Notes: generated by a model from the sequence alone, not told the origin. Numbered from the stretch's first letter, positions 34,591 to 42,155 are shown. The stretch is 45,678 nt of DNA from Ruminococcaceae bacterium UBA3215 (GCA_002363155.1 DEWH01000011.1:1-45678), one strand, 5' to 3'. A program made the numbers and translations.

Positions 34591-34826
34591 GTAAAAAACA
34601 GCACAAAAACGCACTTAACATAAATACACAAATACATAAATAATCGCGTTTTTCTTTTGTCTGATTTGTCAAAAAATAATCAATCTTTCTGCGAAAATAC
34701 CAGTTTCGAGGTCATATTACCCGATTTCTGCAATATGCACAAAAATGACATTCGCCGCTTGTACACTTTTAACCCTGTTCTGACCAAAACGGATTTCTGA
34801 CAGAGCACTTTGGTCTGCGCTTACGC
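34591..34826. other. AT-rich stretch without a gene
   Basis: Part of the 619-bp gap 34480-35098. It is rich in A and T up to about 34700 and I see no gene, repeat or hairpin in it. Promoter and operator lie to its left, hairpins to its right. Confidence 0.5.
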
Positions 34827-34886
34827 GCGCTGTCCTCCGCGGACAGCGCCAGCCTACGCGGCTGGATTGCGCCAGCGTGACGCTGG
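34827..34886. repeat. Array of three GC-rich hairpins
   Basis: Three palindromes follow each other: GCGCTGTCC with GGACAGCGC (34827-34849), CCAGCC with GGCTGG (34849-34865), and CCAGCGT with ACGCTGG (34872-34886). They stand out from the AT-rich surroundings. Such clustered palindromes often mark dispersed intergenic repeat units; only this cluster is seen in the window. Confidence 0.5.
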
Positions 34887-34955
34887 ACCCGATAACCGTA
34901 AAACGGAACCTGTCAAATCTCTGCACAGACCGTTAAGCTTTTCTATACAAAAGCT

Positions 34956-34982
34956 CCCGCTGAAACTAATAATCTCAGCGGG
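34956..34982 (-). terminator. Terminator after the GltD-like gene
   Basis: CCCGCTGA (34956-34963) pairs with TCAGCGGG (34975-34982). On the plus strand it is followed by ATTTTATTTT, on the minus strand by GAGCTTTTG, so it may work both ways. Stem and loop (GCTGAAACTAAT) resemble the first hairpin of the element at 7155. Confidence 0.6.
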
Positions 34983-35098
34983 ATTTTATTTTGATTCCAT
35001 GAAGCAACTTTTAAAGTTCGGATCTATTTAGGGGCTTTCGGATCCGGGCAGCGCCCGAGTCTCAGGCGAAACGGATTCTCCCCCCATCTGAAACGCCA

Positions 35099-36322
35099 TC
35101 AGTCATCAAGACCGCGGAGGTACTCGTCCATAGTCTCGGCAACCTGTTTGGAATAGTTGACAGCTTCAACCACCGTCCGCGCTCCGAGAACAACATCTCC
35201 CGCGGCAAATATGCCGTCGCGTGTAGTCTTTCCGAACGTGTTCGTAACCAGTAGTCCGCGTTCCGTAACATCGATTCCCGTCGTTGTGGAAACGATCCTG
35301 TCGCGGGGACCCTGCGATACCGCAATTATCGTCGATGTGGCAGGATACAGCTTCTCCGAGCCCTCTATGCGGTGCTTTACTCCGTCGCTGTCGCGCTCTA
35401 CCTTTATAAATATAGTTCCTTCATCTGTGATCTCCACCGGCTCGACTCCGGTGACGAACTCAACGCCGTCGTATTTAGCATACTCGACTTCGGTAACACT
35501 CGCAGCCAGGCGGTCAGAGCGGGCAAATACCGTTACCTTTCTGCAGCCGTGACGGAGCGCAGTACGCGCAACGTCCATAGCGGAGTTGCCTGCGCCTATA
35601 ATGTTCAGGCTTTCTCCAAGTGTGAACACGTCGGGATTTGTCAGATAATTGATCGCGAAATGCACATTTCCGAGGCTCTCGCCCTTTATGCCGAGGGTAT
35701 TCGGCTTCCAGACGCCGGTTCCGATGAATATTGCCCTGTAACCGTCACGGAACATATCGTCAACAGTTATTGTCGTGCCAATCGAGGTATTGGGGCGTAT
35801 CTTGATGCCGAGGGAGATCATAAGCTTCTTATAGCGCTCGATGTTCTCCTTAGGCAGTCTGAACTCCGGTATTCCGTAGCGCAGTACGCCGCCGATCTTT
35901 TCGCGGGATTCAAATATCGTTATATCATAGCCGCGGCGGGCAAGCAGGATTGCAATGGTGATTCCGGCAGGACCTCCGCCGATAACCCCCACACGCTTGC
36001 CGGTCTTTTTAACGTCGCCGAGATCAAGCTTGTCGAAATAGCTGTCGCTTATGTAATGTTCGATATTGCTGAAATGCACCGGAGCGCCCTTGTGGCCGAG
36101 AACGCAGTGACCCTCGCACTGGTTTTCGTGGTTGCAGATAAGCGAGCAAATCATGCTCAGAGGGTTGTTCTCAAAGAGCATATCCCCTGCCTTGTCTATA
36201 TCGCCGGCAAGAAATGTGCTGATGACCTCCGGGATAGGCGTGCTTATCGGGCAGCCTTTCCTGCACTGAGGATTCTTGCAGTTCAGACAGCGTCTTGCCT
36301 CATTGATAATATTGAATGCCAT
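35099..36322 (-). CDS. GltD/NfnB-like NAD(P)-binding flavoprotein oxidoreductase, orphan
   Basis: A 407-residue relative of the small subunit of glutamate synthase. The N-terminal Cys-rich domain (CLNCKNPQCRKGCPI, then CNHENQCEGHCV) should bind [4Fe-4S] clusters. An FAD-binding motif GVIGGGPAGITIA and a second Rossmann site LNIIGAGNSAMDVA follow, and GIFAAGDVV closes the flavin site. GltD proteins are about 460 residues or more, so this one is short, and no GltB-type partner is encoded here. It starts directly at the stop of the AraC gene with AAAGGGG upstream, making it part of the CE8-AraC unit. Its electron partner and its role with pectin genes are unknown. Confidence 0.87.
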   Translation of the reverse strand: MAFNIINEARRCLNCKNPQCRKGCPISTPIPEVISTFLAGDIDKAGDMLFENNPLSMICSLICNHENQCEGHCVLGHKGAPVHFSNIEHYISDSYFDKLDLGDVKKTGKRVGVIGGGPAGITIAILLARRGYDITIFESREKIGGVLRYGIPEFRLPKENIERYKKLMISLGIKIRPNTSIGTTITVDDMFRDGYRAIFIGTGVWKPNTLGIKGESLGNVHFAINYLTNPDVFTLGESLNIIGAGNSAMDVARTALRHGCRKVTVFARSDRLAASVTEVEYAKYDGVEFVTGVEPVEITDEGTIFIKVERDSDGVKHRIEGSEKLYPATSTIIAVSQGPRDRIVSTTTGIDVTERGLLVTNTFGKTTRDGIFAAGDVVLGARTVVEAVNYSKQVAETMDEYLRGLDD

Positions 36323-37075
36323 TTAAGCGTCCCCTTTCCCGCGTGTTGCCGCATATTTCTTCGGCGAGCAGCCAAAATTCTTCTTGAACACCCTTGAAAA
36401 GTAGAGAGAATCAGAATAGCCGCAGGTGAATGCTATCTCGGAAATGTTCAGCTCGTCGCTGCCGTATGAACACAATAGCTTTTCTGCCATCTGCACACGA
36501 AGATTAGTGAGGTAGTTGTGCGGAGTCATGCCCATTTCGCTCTTGAACAGCTTACGCAGATAATCGTAGCTGAACGGGATCGAGTGCAGGTACTTGTCCA
36601 GCTCATAGTCACAGTCGGTAAAGTTCTGCATTATATCGCTCTTGATCTCGTCCACGATACTCCGAAGCGGCTTTTTGTCACGGAAGGCTATCACATAATT
36701 CACGATAAGGTTGCCGAAAGCGTCCGTCACAAGCTGCTTGCTGTCTATCTCGCTGTTGAAGAAGTAGAAAGCATCACGGAATGCGTTCAGGATATGCCCG
36801 TCACTGTCGTCCGAAAGTATGAGCGGCTCTTTGAACGGAAATGTGGCATCGATTATGTTCATGTGTATGTTGGTGAAGCCCTCTTCACTGTTGTTCGTAT
36901 GCAGAACTTTAGGCGGGATTATAACGATATCCCCTGCGCCGTAGCTGAGCGTCATATTCTCAAACTCAAACTGACCCTGTCCGCCGGTGCAGTAAACAAG
37001 CTCCCAATCGTCATGATAGTGCTGTTTTGTTGTGAATGTTATCAGATGTCTGCCTACATATACGATACTGTTCAT
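36323..37075 (-). CDS. AraC family transcriptional regulator, likely controller of the pectin genes
   Basis: A 250-residue DNA-binding protein. The N-terminal cupin domain (HYHDDWELVYCTGGQG, then IIPPKVLHTN) should sense a ligand, and the C-terminal two-helix-turn-helix domain (about 155-245) contains FSYDYLRKLFKSEMGMTP and ISEIAFTCGYSDSLYFSRVFKK. Located between pectinesterase and the GltD-like gene in one unit. The 20-bp motif at 34567 and 38112 is its best candidate target; if it binds at 38112 it also controls its own synthesis. The inducer is probably a pectin-derived sugar acid. Confidence 0.93.
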   Translation of the reverse strand: MNSIVYVGRHLITFTTKQHYHDDWELVYCTGGQGQFEFENMTLSYGAGDIVIIPPKVLHTNNSEEGFTNIHMNIIDATFPFKEPLILSDDSDGHILNAFRDAFYFFNSEIDSKQLVTDAFGNLIVNYVIAFRDKKPLRSIVDEIKSDIMQNFTDCDYELDKYLHSIPFSYDYLRKLFKSEMGMTPHNYLTNLRVQMAEKLLCSYGSDELNISEIAFTCGYSDSLYFSRVFKKNFGCSPKKYAATRGKGDA

Positions 37076-37106
37076 GGGTTCACCTCATGTAGAATGTCAT
37101 ATAGTT

Positions 37107-38015
37107 TTACTTGAAAGCCACGAGCAACTTTTCTTTATCTTCTCCGGTGAGTCTCCGGCTCCACGGCACCCTGCCCTCCGGAATGTTATCGCCGTACTCA
37201 TAGAAGCGCGCGGTCTTGTCCCGTTCGGTATCGTTCCATTTATCGAAGCCTTCCGCGGAGATATGTCTGCCGTAGGCACAGTCAATGAAGCTGCACTTTC
37301 CGTGGTCGCGCCACGGGCGGGCAAGATATATCGAGCCGTCCGCAACCCTGTCCTCACAGGTGAAGCTGCATCTGCTGAAAACGAACCCTGTATCCTGTTC
37401 GGCGGTATGAGCCGGAGCGGCAGTGTAACCGTGACCGCGGACATCGTAAACCGAACGTATCTCGCAGTCTTCAAACAGCGCGTCTCCGCAGCCGAAGATG
37501 AAATCCACGTTCCCTGCTATCATGCAGTTCCGGAAGATCTGCCGCATTTTCCCGCCTTTGCGGAGCTCGTCCTTGAGAAATCCGTCATATCGTTCGATAA
37601 GGTCGGGCGGGAGAGGCCCGCAGAAAACCGTGTCCTGTGTGGAAATGAAGCTGCAGTTCTCGGCAATAAAACCGTCCGCGCACACGCTTAGCGCTACTTC
37701 CTGACCTTTTATTTCCGGGGAAAGTGCATCGTTTTCGACTGTAAGATCCCGGAATGTCACATTCGGGGCGAGGACGGCAACTGTGTAAGTGCGGAATGTA
37801 TTGAATTCCTTGCCGTCGGCATGTATCTTCTGCGCGTAGTCGTCCCAGACTATGCGGGTATTATCCGCGCCGCTTCCAACAAGTTCGACGTCCGGAACGT
37901 GTATCTCCGTTTTCCCGCGGTATGTTCCGGGAGACAGCATGAAGCGCGTCCCGGGTTCAGCTGTCCGGAGAAGTTCATCAAGATCCGTATCCTGTGTTAC
38001 ATTTACTGTTTTCAT
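37107..38015 (-). CDS. Pectin methylesterase (CE8), cytoplasmic form
   Basis: Removes methyl groups from galacturonan. The 302-residue beta-helix protein carries the CE8 signatures: FISTQDTVF with D128, GNVDFIFG with D171 and LARPWR with R233/W235. Unlike most bacterial pectinesterases it lacks a signal peptide, so it must act on methylated oligomers after import. GGGTGA lies upstream of the ATG. First gene of a unit with the AraC regulator (31 bp gap) and the GltD-like protein, from the promoter at 38067-38095. Confidence 0.94.
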   Translation of the reverse strand: MKTVNVTQDTDLDELLRTAEPGTRFMLSPGTYRGKTEIHVPDVELVGSGADNTRIVWDDYAQKIHADGKEFNTFRTYTVAVLAPNVTFRDLTVENDALSPEIKGQEVALSVCADGFIAENCSFISTQDTVFCGPLPPDLIERYDGFLKDELRKGGKMRQIFRNCMIAGNVDFIFGCGDALFEDCEIRSVYDVRGHGYTAAPAHTAEQDTGFVFSRCSFTCEDRVADGSIYLARPWRDHGKCSFIDCAYGRHISAEGFDKWNDTERDKTARFYEYGDNIPEGRVPWSRRLTGEDKEKLLVAFK

Positions 38016-38066
38016 ACGATCACCCGCTGTGGATTGATTTTTGCTGTACTGCTATTTTATACTTAT

Positions 38067-38095
38067 ATTTTATCGCTAAAGCTCATATTTGTAAA
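38067..38095 (-). promoter_or_regulatory. Promoter of the CE8-AraC-GltD unit
   Basis: Minus strand TTTACA (38090-38095), 17-bp spacer, TAAAAT (38067-38072), 52 bp before the CE8 start. Confidence 0.6.
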
Positions 38096-38111
38096 GTACA
38101 ATATCGCAAAA

Positions 38112-38131
38112 TTTATGTACATTCCGGATAT
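38112..38131. promoter_or_regulatory. Candidate activator site, copy 2
   Basis: TTTATGTACATTCCGGATAT, 18/20 identical to 34567-34586 and also 16 bp upstream of its -35 box. Here the second half is extended into an inverted repeat (38124-38160). Confidence 0.65.
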
Positions 38132-38160
38132 GATTTTTGTTAAAAATTAATCATATCCGG
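38124..38160. repeat. 12-bp perfect inverted repeat in the CE8/chemoreceptor divergent region
   Basis: CCGGATATGATT (38124-38135) and AATCATATCCGG (38149-38160) are separated by 13 bp. It lies upstream of both divergent genes, so a terminator is unlikely and a protein-binding site more probable. In the rest of the 396-bp gap 38016-38411 I see only the two promoters and an AT-rich spacer. Confidence 0.6.
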
Positions 38161-38314
38161 GCAATTAAAGCGTGCTAAAAAGCCATTCAAACCCGTTTAT
38201 AATCGTATATTACGCCTTTCAAGCCTGTCACGGAGCAGACTTTGACAAATATATATCAAATTAGACACATTCGGCACAGCATATATGAAATTGCTGATTT
38301 TGCGTTATTTTCCA

Positions 38315-38343
38315 TTTACAAATATACCCTTACATGATATAAT
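38315..38343 (+). promoter_or_regulatory. Promoter of the chemoreceptor gene
   Basis: TTTACA (38315-38320), 17-bp spacer ending TGA, perfect TATAAT (38338-38343), extended -10. A sigma-A type promoter rather than the sigma-D type frequent for motility genes. AAAATGTCCGGA (38372-38383) lies downstream in the leader. Confidence 0.75.
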
Positions 38344-38411
38344 AAATTATATATATCTGCATTTACGGCTGAAAATGTCCGGAGTCTTATATATTCACGG
38401 AGGAATTCAAA

Positions 38412-40346
38412 ATGAAACAGGCTTTCAGAAAGCTCGGCGTACAGATAATCGTCATCGTTATCGTCATTCTTGCTGTATCCCTTTCCGCGGTAAACATAAT
38501 AACGCTGAGGCTGCTCCACGGCTTCACCGACAATATCCTGCTCAACCGTGCCCATGTCGGCATGGAGGTGCTGGAGGACACACTGAAAGATGAGATAAAG
38601 AGACTCGAAGATGATTTCGCTATCTTCGAGGGAGATTTCGGATTCGTAAGCGCTGCCGCCCTCGGCGATACCGAGACAGCGTCCGCGTCCTACAACAGCA
38701 GATTCGGCAGTGACCCCAATATGTTCATGATCGTCGGAGATACCTCCAACAATATTCTCTTCAAGAGCGATAACTGCCCTATCACAACCGTTGACCTCGC
38801 CGCAATCGCAAACGGCAAGACTATCGACGGCATTCTCGAACGTGACGGCGAGCTTGTCGCAATGTACGCGACACAGTTCAAATACGGCGGTACTTCTTAC
38901 GGCGCAATGATCGGTTTCTCTATGGAAGCCACAGACTGGATGCAGACAGTTAAGAGCCTTGTTGACTGCGAAGTGACCATAATCCACGGAAACGTGAGAT
39001 ATACTACCACCCTTGACAGCAGCATAATCGGCACCACTATCCCCGCCGATATCGAAAACACTGTTGTAAAGCAGGGCAAAAACTACTCCAACAGGCAGAC
39101 CATAAACGGCAGACAGTATTACGTTTCATACGAGCCGATGACTGACTGGGAAGGTAATATCGTAGGCGCATATTTTGCCGGCTCGGAAGCGACTGAAGCC
39201 GACAGCGAGTTCTCCGCAGTCGTTATGATCGCCGTTTTAACCACTGCCGGCATTGCCCTTGTGAGCGGCATAATATTCTTCATCTACTCCCGCAGAAAGA
39301 TCGTCGAGCCGATCAAGCAGGTAACTGCCCTTGCCCATGAGATGCAGGCGGGCTGCCTCGGTACGACACAGGTTACCTACAGCTTCTCCGACAACGAGAT
39401 CGGTGAATTCGCAAAGGTACTCAAGCAGACGAAGAACGAGCTGCACCATGTAGTCAATGACGCGTCCGTTATCCTCAACTCCATGGCAGACGGCGATTTC
39501 ACCGAGACTCCTAATGTTGAATACCCCGGAGACTTCGACTCAATAAAGAGAAGCCTGCTCAAGATCGAGGACGATCTCGGCGTAACGCTTAACAATATGA
39601 ACATTTCCTCCGACGAGGTCATGAACGGCTCCTCGCAGATGGCAGAAGGCTCACAGTCCCTTGCCGACGGTACCACGAAACAGGCTTCCGCTATCGAAGA
39701 GATCTCGGCAACCGTCGCGGAAGTTTCCACGCAGATCGCAAATACCGCCCGGAATGCAGCGGAAGCCGGCGAGCTTTCAAGGCAGACACAGGACAAGGTC
39801 AATATGCAGGATACCGAGATCCAGAACATGGTTGCCGCTATGAATGAGATCAGCGAAACTTCAAAGGAGATCGGAAAGATCATCAAGACTATCGAAGATA
39901 TCTCATTCCAGACAAATATCCTCGCCCTCAATGCCGCCGTCGAAGCGGCAAGAGCCGGTGATGCCGGCAAGGGATTCGCGGTAGTTGCCGATGAAGTCCG
40001 CAATCTTGCGACAAAATCCGCCGAAGCCGCAAAGAGCACATCTTCCCTCATCACCGCTTCTATCAGCGCGGTTGACAAGGGTTCAAAGATCGCATTCGCT
40101 ACCGCGGATTCGATGAAGGAAGTCAAGGATATGTCCGGTCAGACTGCCGCTCTCATCACCGAGATCGCAGCGGCTAGTGCAGAGCAGAATGATTCTGTCC
40201 GTCAGATAACCACCGGTATAGATCAGATCTCACAAGTAATACAGATGAACTCCGCGACAGCCGAGGAGACCGCCGCTTCCTGCGAGGAGCTTTCCGGTCA
40301 GTCCAAACTGCTCAAGGATCAGGTTGCCCGCTTCAGAATAAAATAA
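38412..40346 (+). CDS. Methyl-accepting chemotaxis protein
   Basis: Transmembrane chemoreceptor, 644 residues: TM1 about 8-31, an outside Cache-type sensory domain (about 32-265), TM2 about 268-292, HAMP (about 293-350) and a cytoplasmic signalling domain. The hairpin tip reads QTNILALNAAVEAARAGD and is followed by GFAVVADEVRNLATKSAEAA, which binds CheW/CheA. No CheB/CheR docking pentapeptide is seen at the C-terminus (ends RFRIK). GGAGG lies before the ATG. No other chemotaxis or flagellar gene is in the window. Its divergent position next to pectin genes suggests it could sense a pectic sugar, but the ligand is unknown. Confidence 0.93.
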   Translation: MKQAFRKLGVQIIVIVIVILAVSLSAVNIITLRLLHGFTDNILLNRAHVGMEVLEDTLKDEIKRLEDDFAIFEGDFGFVSAAALGDTETASASYNSRFGSDPNMFMIVGDTSNNILFKSDNCPITTVDLAAIANGKTIDGILERDGELVAMYATQFKYGGTSYGAMIGFSMEATDWMQTVKSLVDCEVTIIHGNVRYTTTLDSSIIGTTIPADIENTVVKQGKNYSNRQTINGRQYYVSYEPMTDWEGNIVGAYFAGSEATEADSEFSAVVMIAVLTTAGIALVSGIIFFIYSRRKIVEPIKQVTALAHEMQAGCLGTTQVTYSFSDNEIGEFAKVLKQTKNELHHVVNDASVILNSMADGDFTETPNVEYPGDFDSIKRSLLKIEDDLGVTLNNMNISSDEVMNGSSQMAEGSQSLADGTTKQASAIEEISATVAEVSTQIANTARNAAEAGELSRQTQDKVNMQDTEIQNMVAAMNEISETSKEIGKIIKTIEDISFQTNILALNAAVEAARAGDAGKGFAVVADEVRNLATKSAEAAKSTSSLITASISAVDKGSKIAFATADSMKEVKDMSGQTAALITEIAAASAEQNDSVRQITTGIDQISQVIQMNSATAEETAASCEELSGQSKLLKDQVARFRIK

Positions 40347-40360
40347 CGATCGCAGCAAGA

Positions 40361-40399
40361 AAAACACCCGCTCGCCACGGAATGGCAAGCGGGTGTTTT
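40361..40399. terminator. Bidirectional terminator between chemoreceptor and CorA genes
   Basis: AAAACACCCGCT (40361-40372) pairs with 40388-40399, continued after one mismatch by GCC/GGC, with a 7-nt loop. A-rich on the left and T-rich on the right, as needed to stop both convergent genes. Confidence 0.85.
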
Positions 40400-40431
40400 G
40401 TTATTAAGGTATTATACCGGAACAAGCATTT

Positions 40432-41361
40432 CTACTTGAGGAATTTGCTCTTCATCAGTATGAATGTTGCAAGACCGGCAAGCACAATTGCCAGCGCTAT
40501 CGCTACCCATGTGTAAGCAAAGGGCAGATCAACGGTATTGATGCCGTAAAAAGCAAAGATGATGTTCGGTATCTCAAGCACGATCGTTATGATAGTCAGC
40601 GCTTTCATAACGCGGTTCATATTGTTGGAAATGATGTTGGAATACGCGTCCATCGTGTTGGACAGGATATTCGAGTAGATATTCGACATCTCGATAGCCT
40701 GCTTGATCTCGACGAGTACGTCCTCCAGCAGTTCCTGGTCTTCGTCATAGAGCTTTATGACACGTCCGCGGAGCAGCTTTTCCAGCACTGTTTCCGTAGA
40801 TTTCAGCGATGTGGAGAAGTAAATAAGTGATTTCTGCAGTCCGAGCAGCTGGATAAGGTGTTCGTCCTTCATAGACGTGTGAAGCTGCTTCTGAACGTAG
40901 TTGAAGATCTTTTCGATCTGTTTCAGGTATTGCAGGTACTTCGCTGCGATGCGAAGCAAAATGCAGAACACGAACTGTGTCTTGAAGCCGGTGTTTACAT
41001 TCTTAACCACGCCTTTTGCGAAGTCGTCGATTATCGCGTTCTGGGACAGGCTTACCGAGATCACGTTCTTATCGGTAAGTATGATGCCCATTGGCAGCGT
41101 GGAGTACGAGAACGTCTCGTCGTCATTCTTCTCCGCTACCGGATAGTCGAGGACTATCAGCGTCTGACCCTCGCCGCTTTCAATACGGGAAGACTCCTCT
41201 TCGTCAAGCGCCGAGCGTATGAAGTCGCGGTCAACAGAAAGCTCGGATTCGAGCTTCGAGATCTCAGCTTCGGTGGGCGCAACGGCGGAAATCCAGCAGC
41301 CGGGATCCAATTCCTCTACCTCGGTCATAGCGGTTCCCGAGGACTTGTAGGTGTTTATCAT
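40432..41361 (-). CDS. CorA-family divalent cation transporter, variant GIN motif
   Basis: Likely Mg2+ (or Co2+/Ni2+) channel of the CorA family, 309 residues. An N-terminal alpha/beta cytoplasmic domain leads to a long stalk helix and two C-terminal helices (about 252-271 and 282-303). The signature between them, normally YGMN, reads YGIN (272-275); the Met is replaced while Gly and Asn stay. The C-terminus MKSKFLK is basic as usual. AAGGAG precedes the ATG. A leader of about 135 nt upstream contains a short reading frame with its own ribosome binding site, see 41396-41464. Confidence 0.88.
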   Translation of the reverse strand: MINTYKSSGTAMTEVEELDPGCWISAVAPTEAEISKLESELSVDRDFIRSALDEEESSRIESGEGQTLIVLDYPVAEKNDDETFSYSTLPMGIILTDKNVISVSLSQNAIIDDFAKGVVKNVNTGFKTQFVFCILLRIAAKYLQYLKQIEKIFNYVQKQLHTSMKDEHLIQLLGLQKSLIYFSTSLKSTETVLEKLLRGRVIKLYDEDQELLEDVLVEIKQAIEMSNIYSNILSNTMDAYSNIISNNMNRVMKALTIITIVLEIPNIIFAFYGINTVDLPFAYTWVAIALAIVLAGLATFILMKSKFLK

Positions 41362-41395
41362 TGCGATCTCTCCTTAGTGCGGAGACCGCAGCGCA

Positions 41396-41464
41396 TCATA
41401 ATGACACGCGGACGCTCCCCGCGGCAGTATTATTCCGTTTTCGCCCGCAAGGGTCTGCTGTCAT
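41396..41464 (-). CDS. Candidate 22-codon leader peptide before the CorA-like gene
   Basis: ATG at 41464 with AGGTG 6 nt upstream opens a frame of 22 codons (starts MTADPCGR, ends in VSL) and stops 34 nt before the CorA start. Downstream of it, TGCGG and CCGCA can pair just before the corA ribosome binding site. Salmonella corA and mgtA are known to be controlled by translated leader ORFs; this peptide is unrelated in sequence. Whether it is translated is unknown. Confidence 0.4.
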   Translation of the reverse strand: MTADPCGRKRNNTAAGSVRVSL

Positions 41465-41503
41465 TACGATCACCTCGATATAATGTAAATTTTTAATGTA
41501 ATT

Positions 41504-41532
41504 ATTTTACCACAAAAGTTATCATTTTGCAA
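41504..41532 (-). promoter_or_regulatory. Promoter of the CorA-like gene
   Basis: Minus strand TTGCAA (41527-41532), 17-bp spacer, TAAAAT (41504-41509). Predicted transcription start near 41497 gives a leader of about 135 nt. Confidence 0.65.
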
Positions 41533-41581
41533 TACGAAATTAAAATTTTTTCAAACATTATGCACATCGTCTCATTTTGTA

Positions 41582-41610
41582 TTGACATACAACTCTTTTT
41601 CTGTTATAAT
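41582..41610 (+). promoter_or_regulatory. Consensus sigma-A promoter of the zinc-ribbon gene
   Basis: TTGACA (41582-41587), 17-bp spacer ending TGT, TATAAT (41605-41610): perfect hexamers plus an extended -10. The strongest promoter in the window. Confidence 0.85.
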
Positions 41611-41630
41611 TCAAGGCAGGGAGAAACTTT

Positions 41631-41684
41631 ATGACAGACAAGAAAGGAAAAGAATATGAAAAAATGTTTAAACTGCGGCGCTGA
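41631..41684 (+). CDS. Candidate 17-codon reading frame overlapping the zinc-ribbon start
   Basis: ATG at 41631 follows GGGAG by 7 nt, a better site than that of the main gene (AAGGA before 41656). The frame reads MTDKKGKEYEKMFKLRR and ends inside the zinc-ribbon gene, out of frame. It could tune translation of the main gene or simply be chance. Confidence 0.3.
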   Translation: MTDKKGKEYEKMFKLRR

Positions 41685-42117
41685 GAATAAAGATGAAAAC
41701 ACATTCTGCAGCACCTGCGGAGGTTCCGCATTTGCGGATATCACCGCTCAGGAGCCCGGAGCCGTACCGCCTGTACACCCCGTTCCAAATGCACCGGTTC
41801 AGACATCTGTTCCGCCCGTACCGCCTCCGCCTTACATAAGACCACAGCCGGTAAAGAAGCCCTTCGGCATCTTCGACGTACTGACGATACTCGGCTTTGT
41901 ATCGTCGCTTGTCGGACTTTTCAGCATCTGGGTAGTGCTGGAACCGCTTGCTGTTCTTGCATCTGTTGTCGGCTTCTTCAAGGGCGGACGTTTCAAAGGA
42001 CTTGCAGCTGCCGGAATAGTCATCTCGATCATTGCTTTCATCATCATTCTGTTCCAGACGCTCTATGACGGAAACATCATAGGAAAGTGGGCAATCGAAG
42101 GCGCTCTTAATCGCTGA
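41656..42117 (+). CDS. Zinc-ribbon membrane protein of unknown function
   Basis: A 153-residue protein with an N-terminal zinc ribbon (C4-x2-C7 and C18-x2-C21), a Pro-rich linker (about 35-68) and three predicted helices (about 74-92, 94-107 and 113-135). The membrane part is like DUF4190-type proteins found in many Gram-positive bacteria. No substrate or partner is known. Transcribed alone from a perfect promoter; the repeat element behind it supplies a terminator. Confidence 0.8.
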   Translation: MKKCLNCGAENKDENTFCSTCGGSAFADITAQEPGAVPPVHPVPNAPVQTSVPPVPPPPYIRPQPVKKPFGIFDVLTILGFVSSLVGLFSIWVVLEPLAVLASVVGFFKGGRFKGLAAAGIVISIIAFIIILFQTLYDGNIIGKWAIEGALNR

Positions 42118-42155
42118 GCGGGGCGCAGAGACACTCTTCTATCGACAGTTGTCAT

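Noticed and set aside
38124..38160. Transcription terminator
   Set aside because: The inverted repeat lies upstream of both divergent genes, so there is no transcript for it to end.
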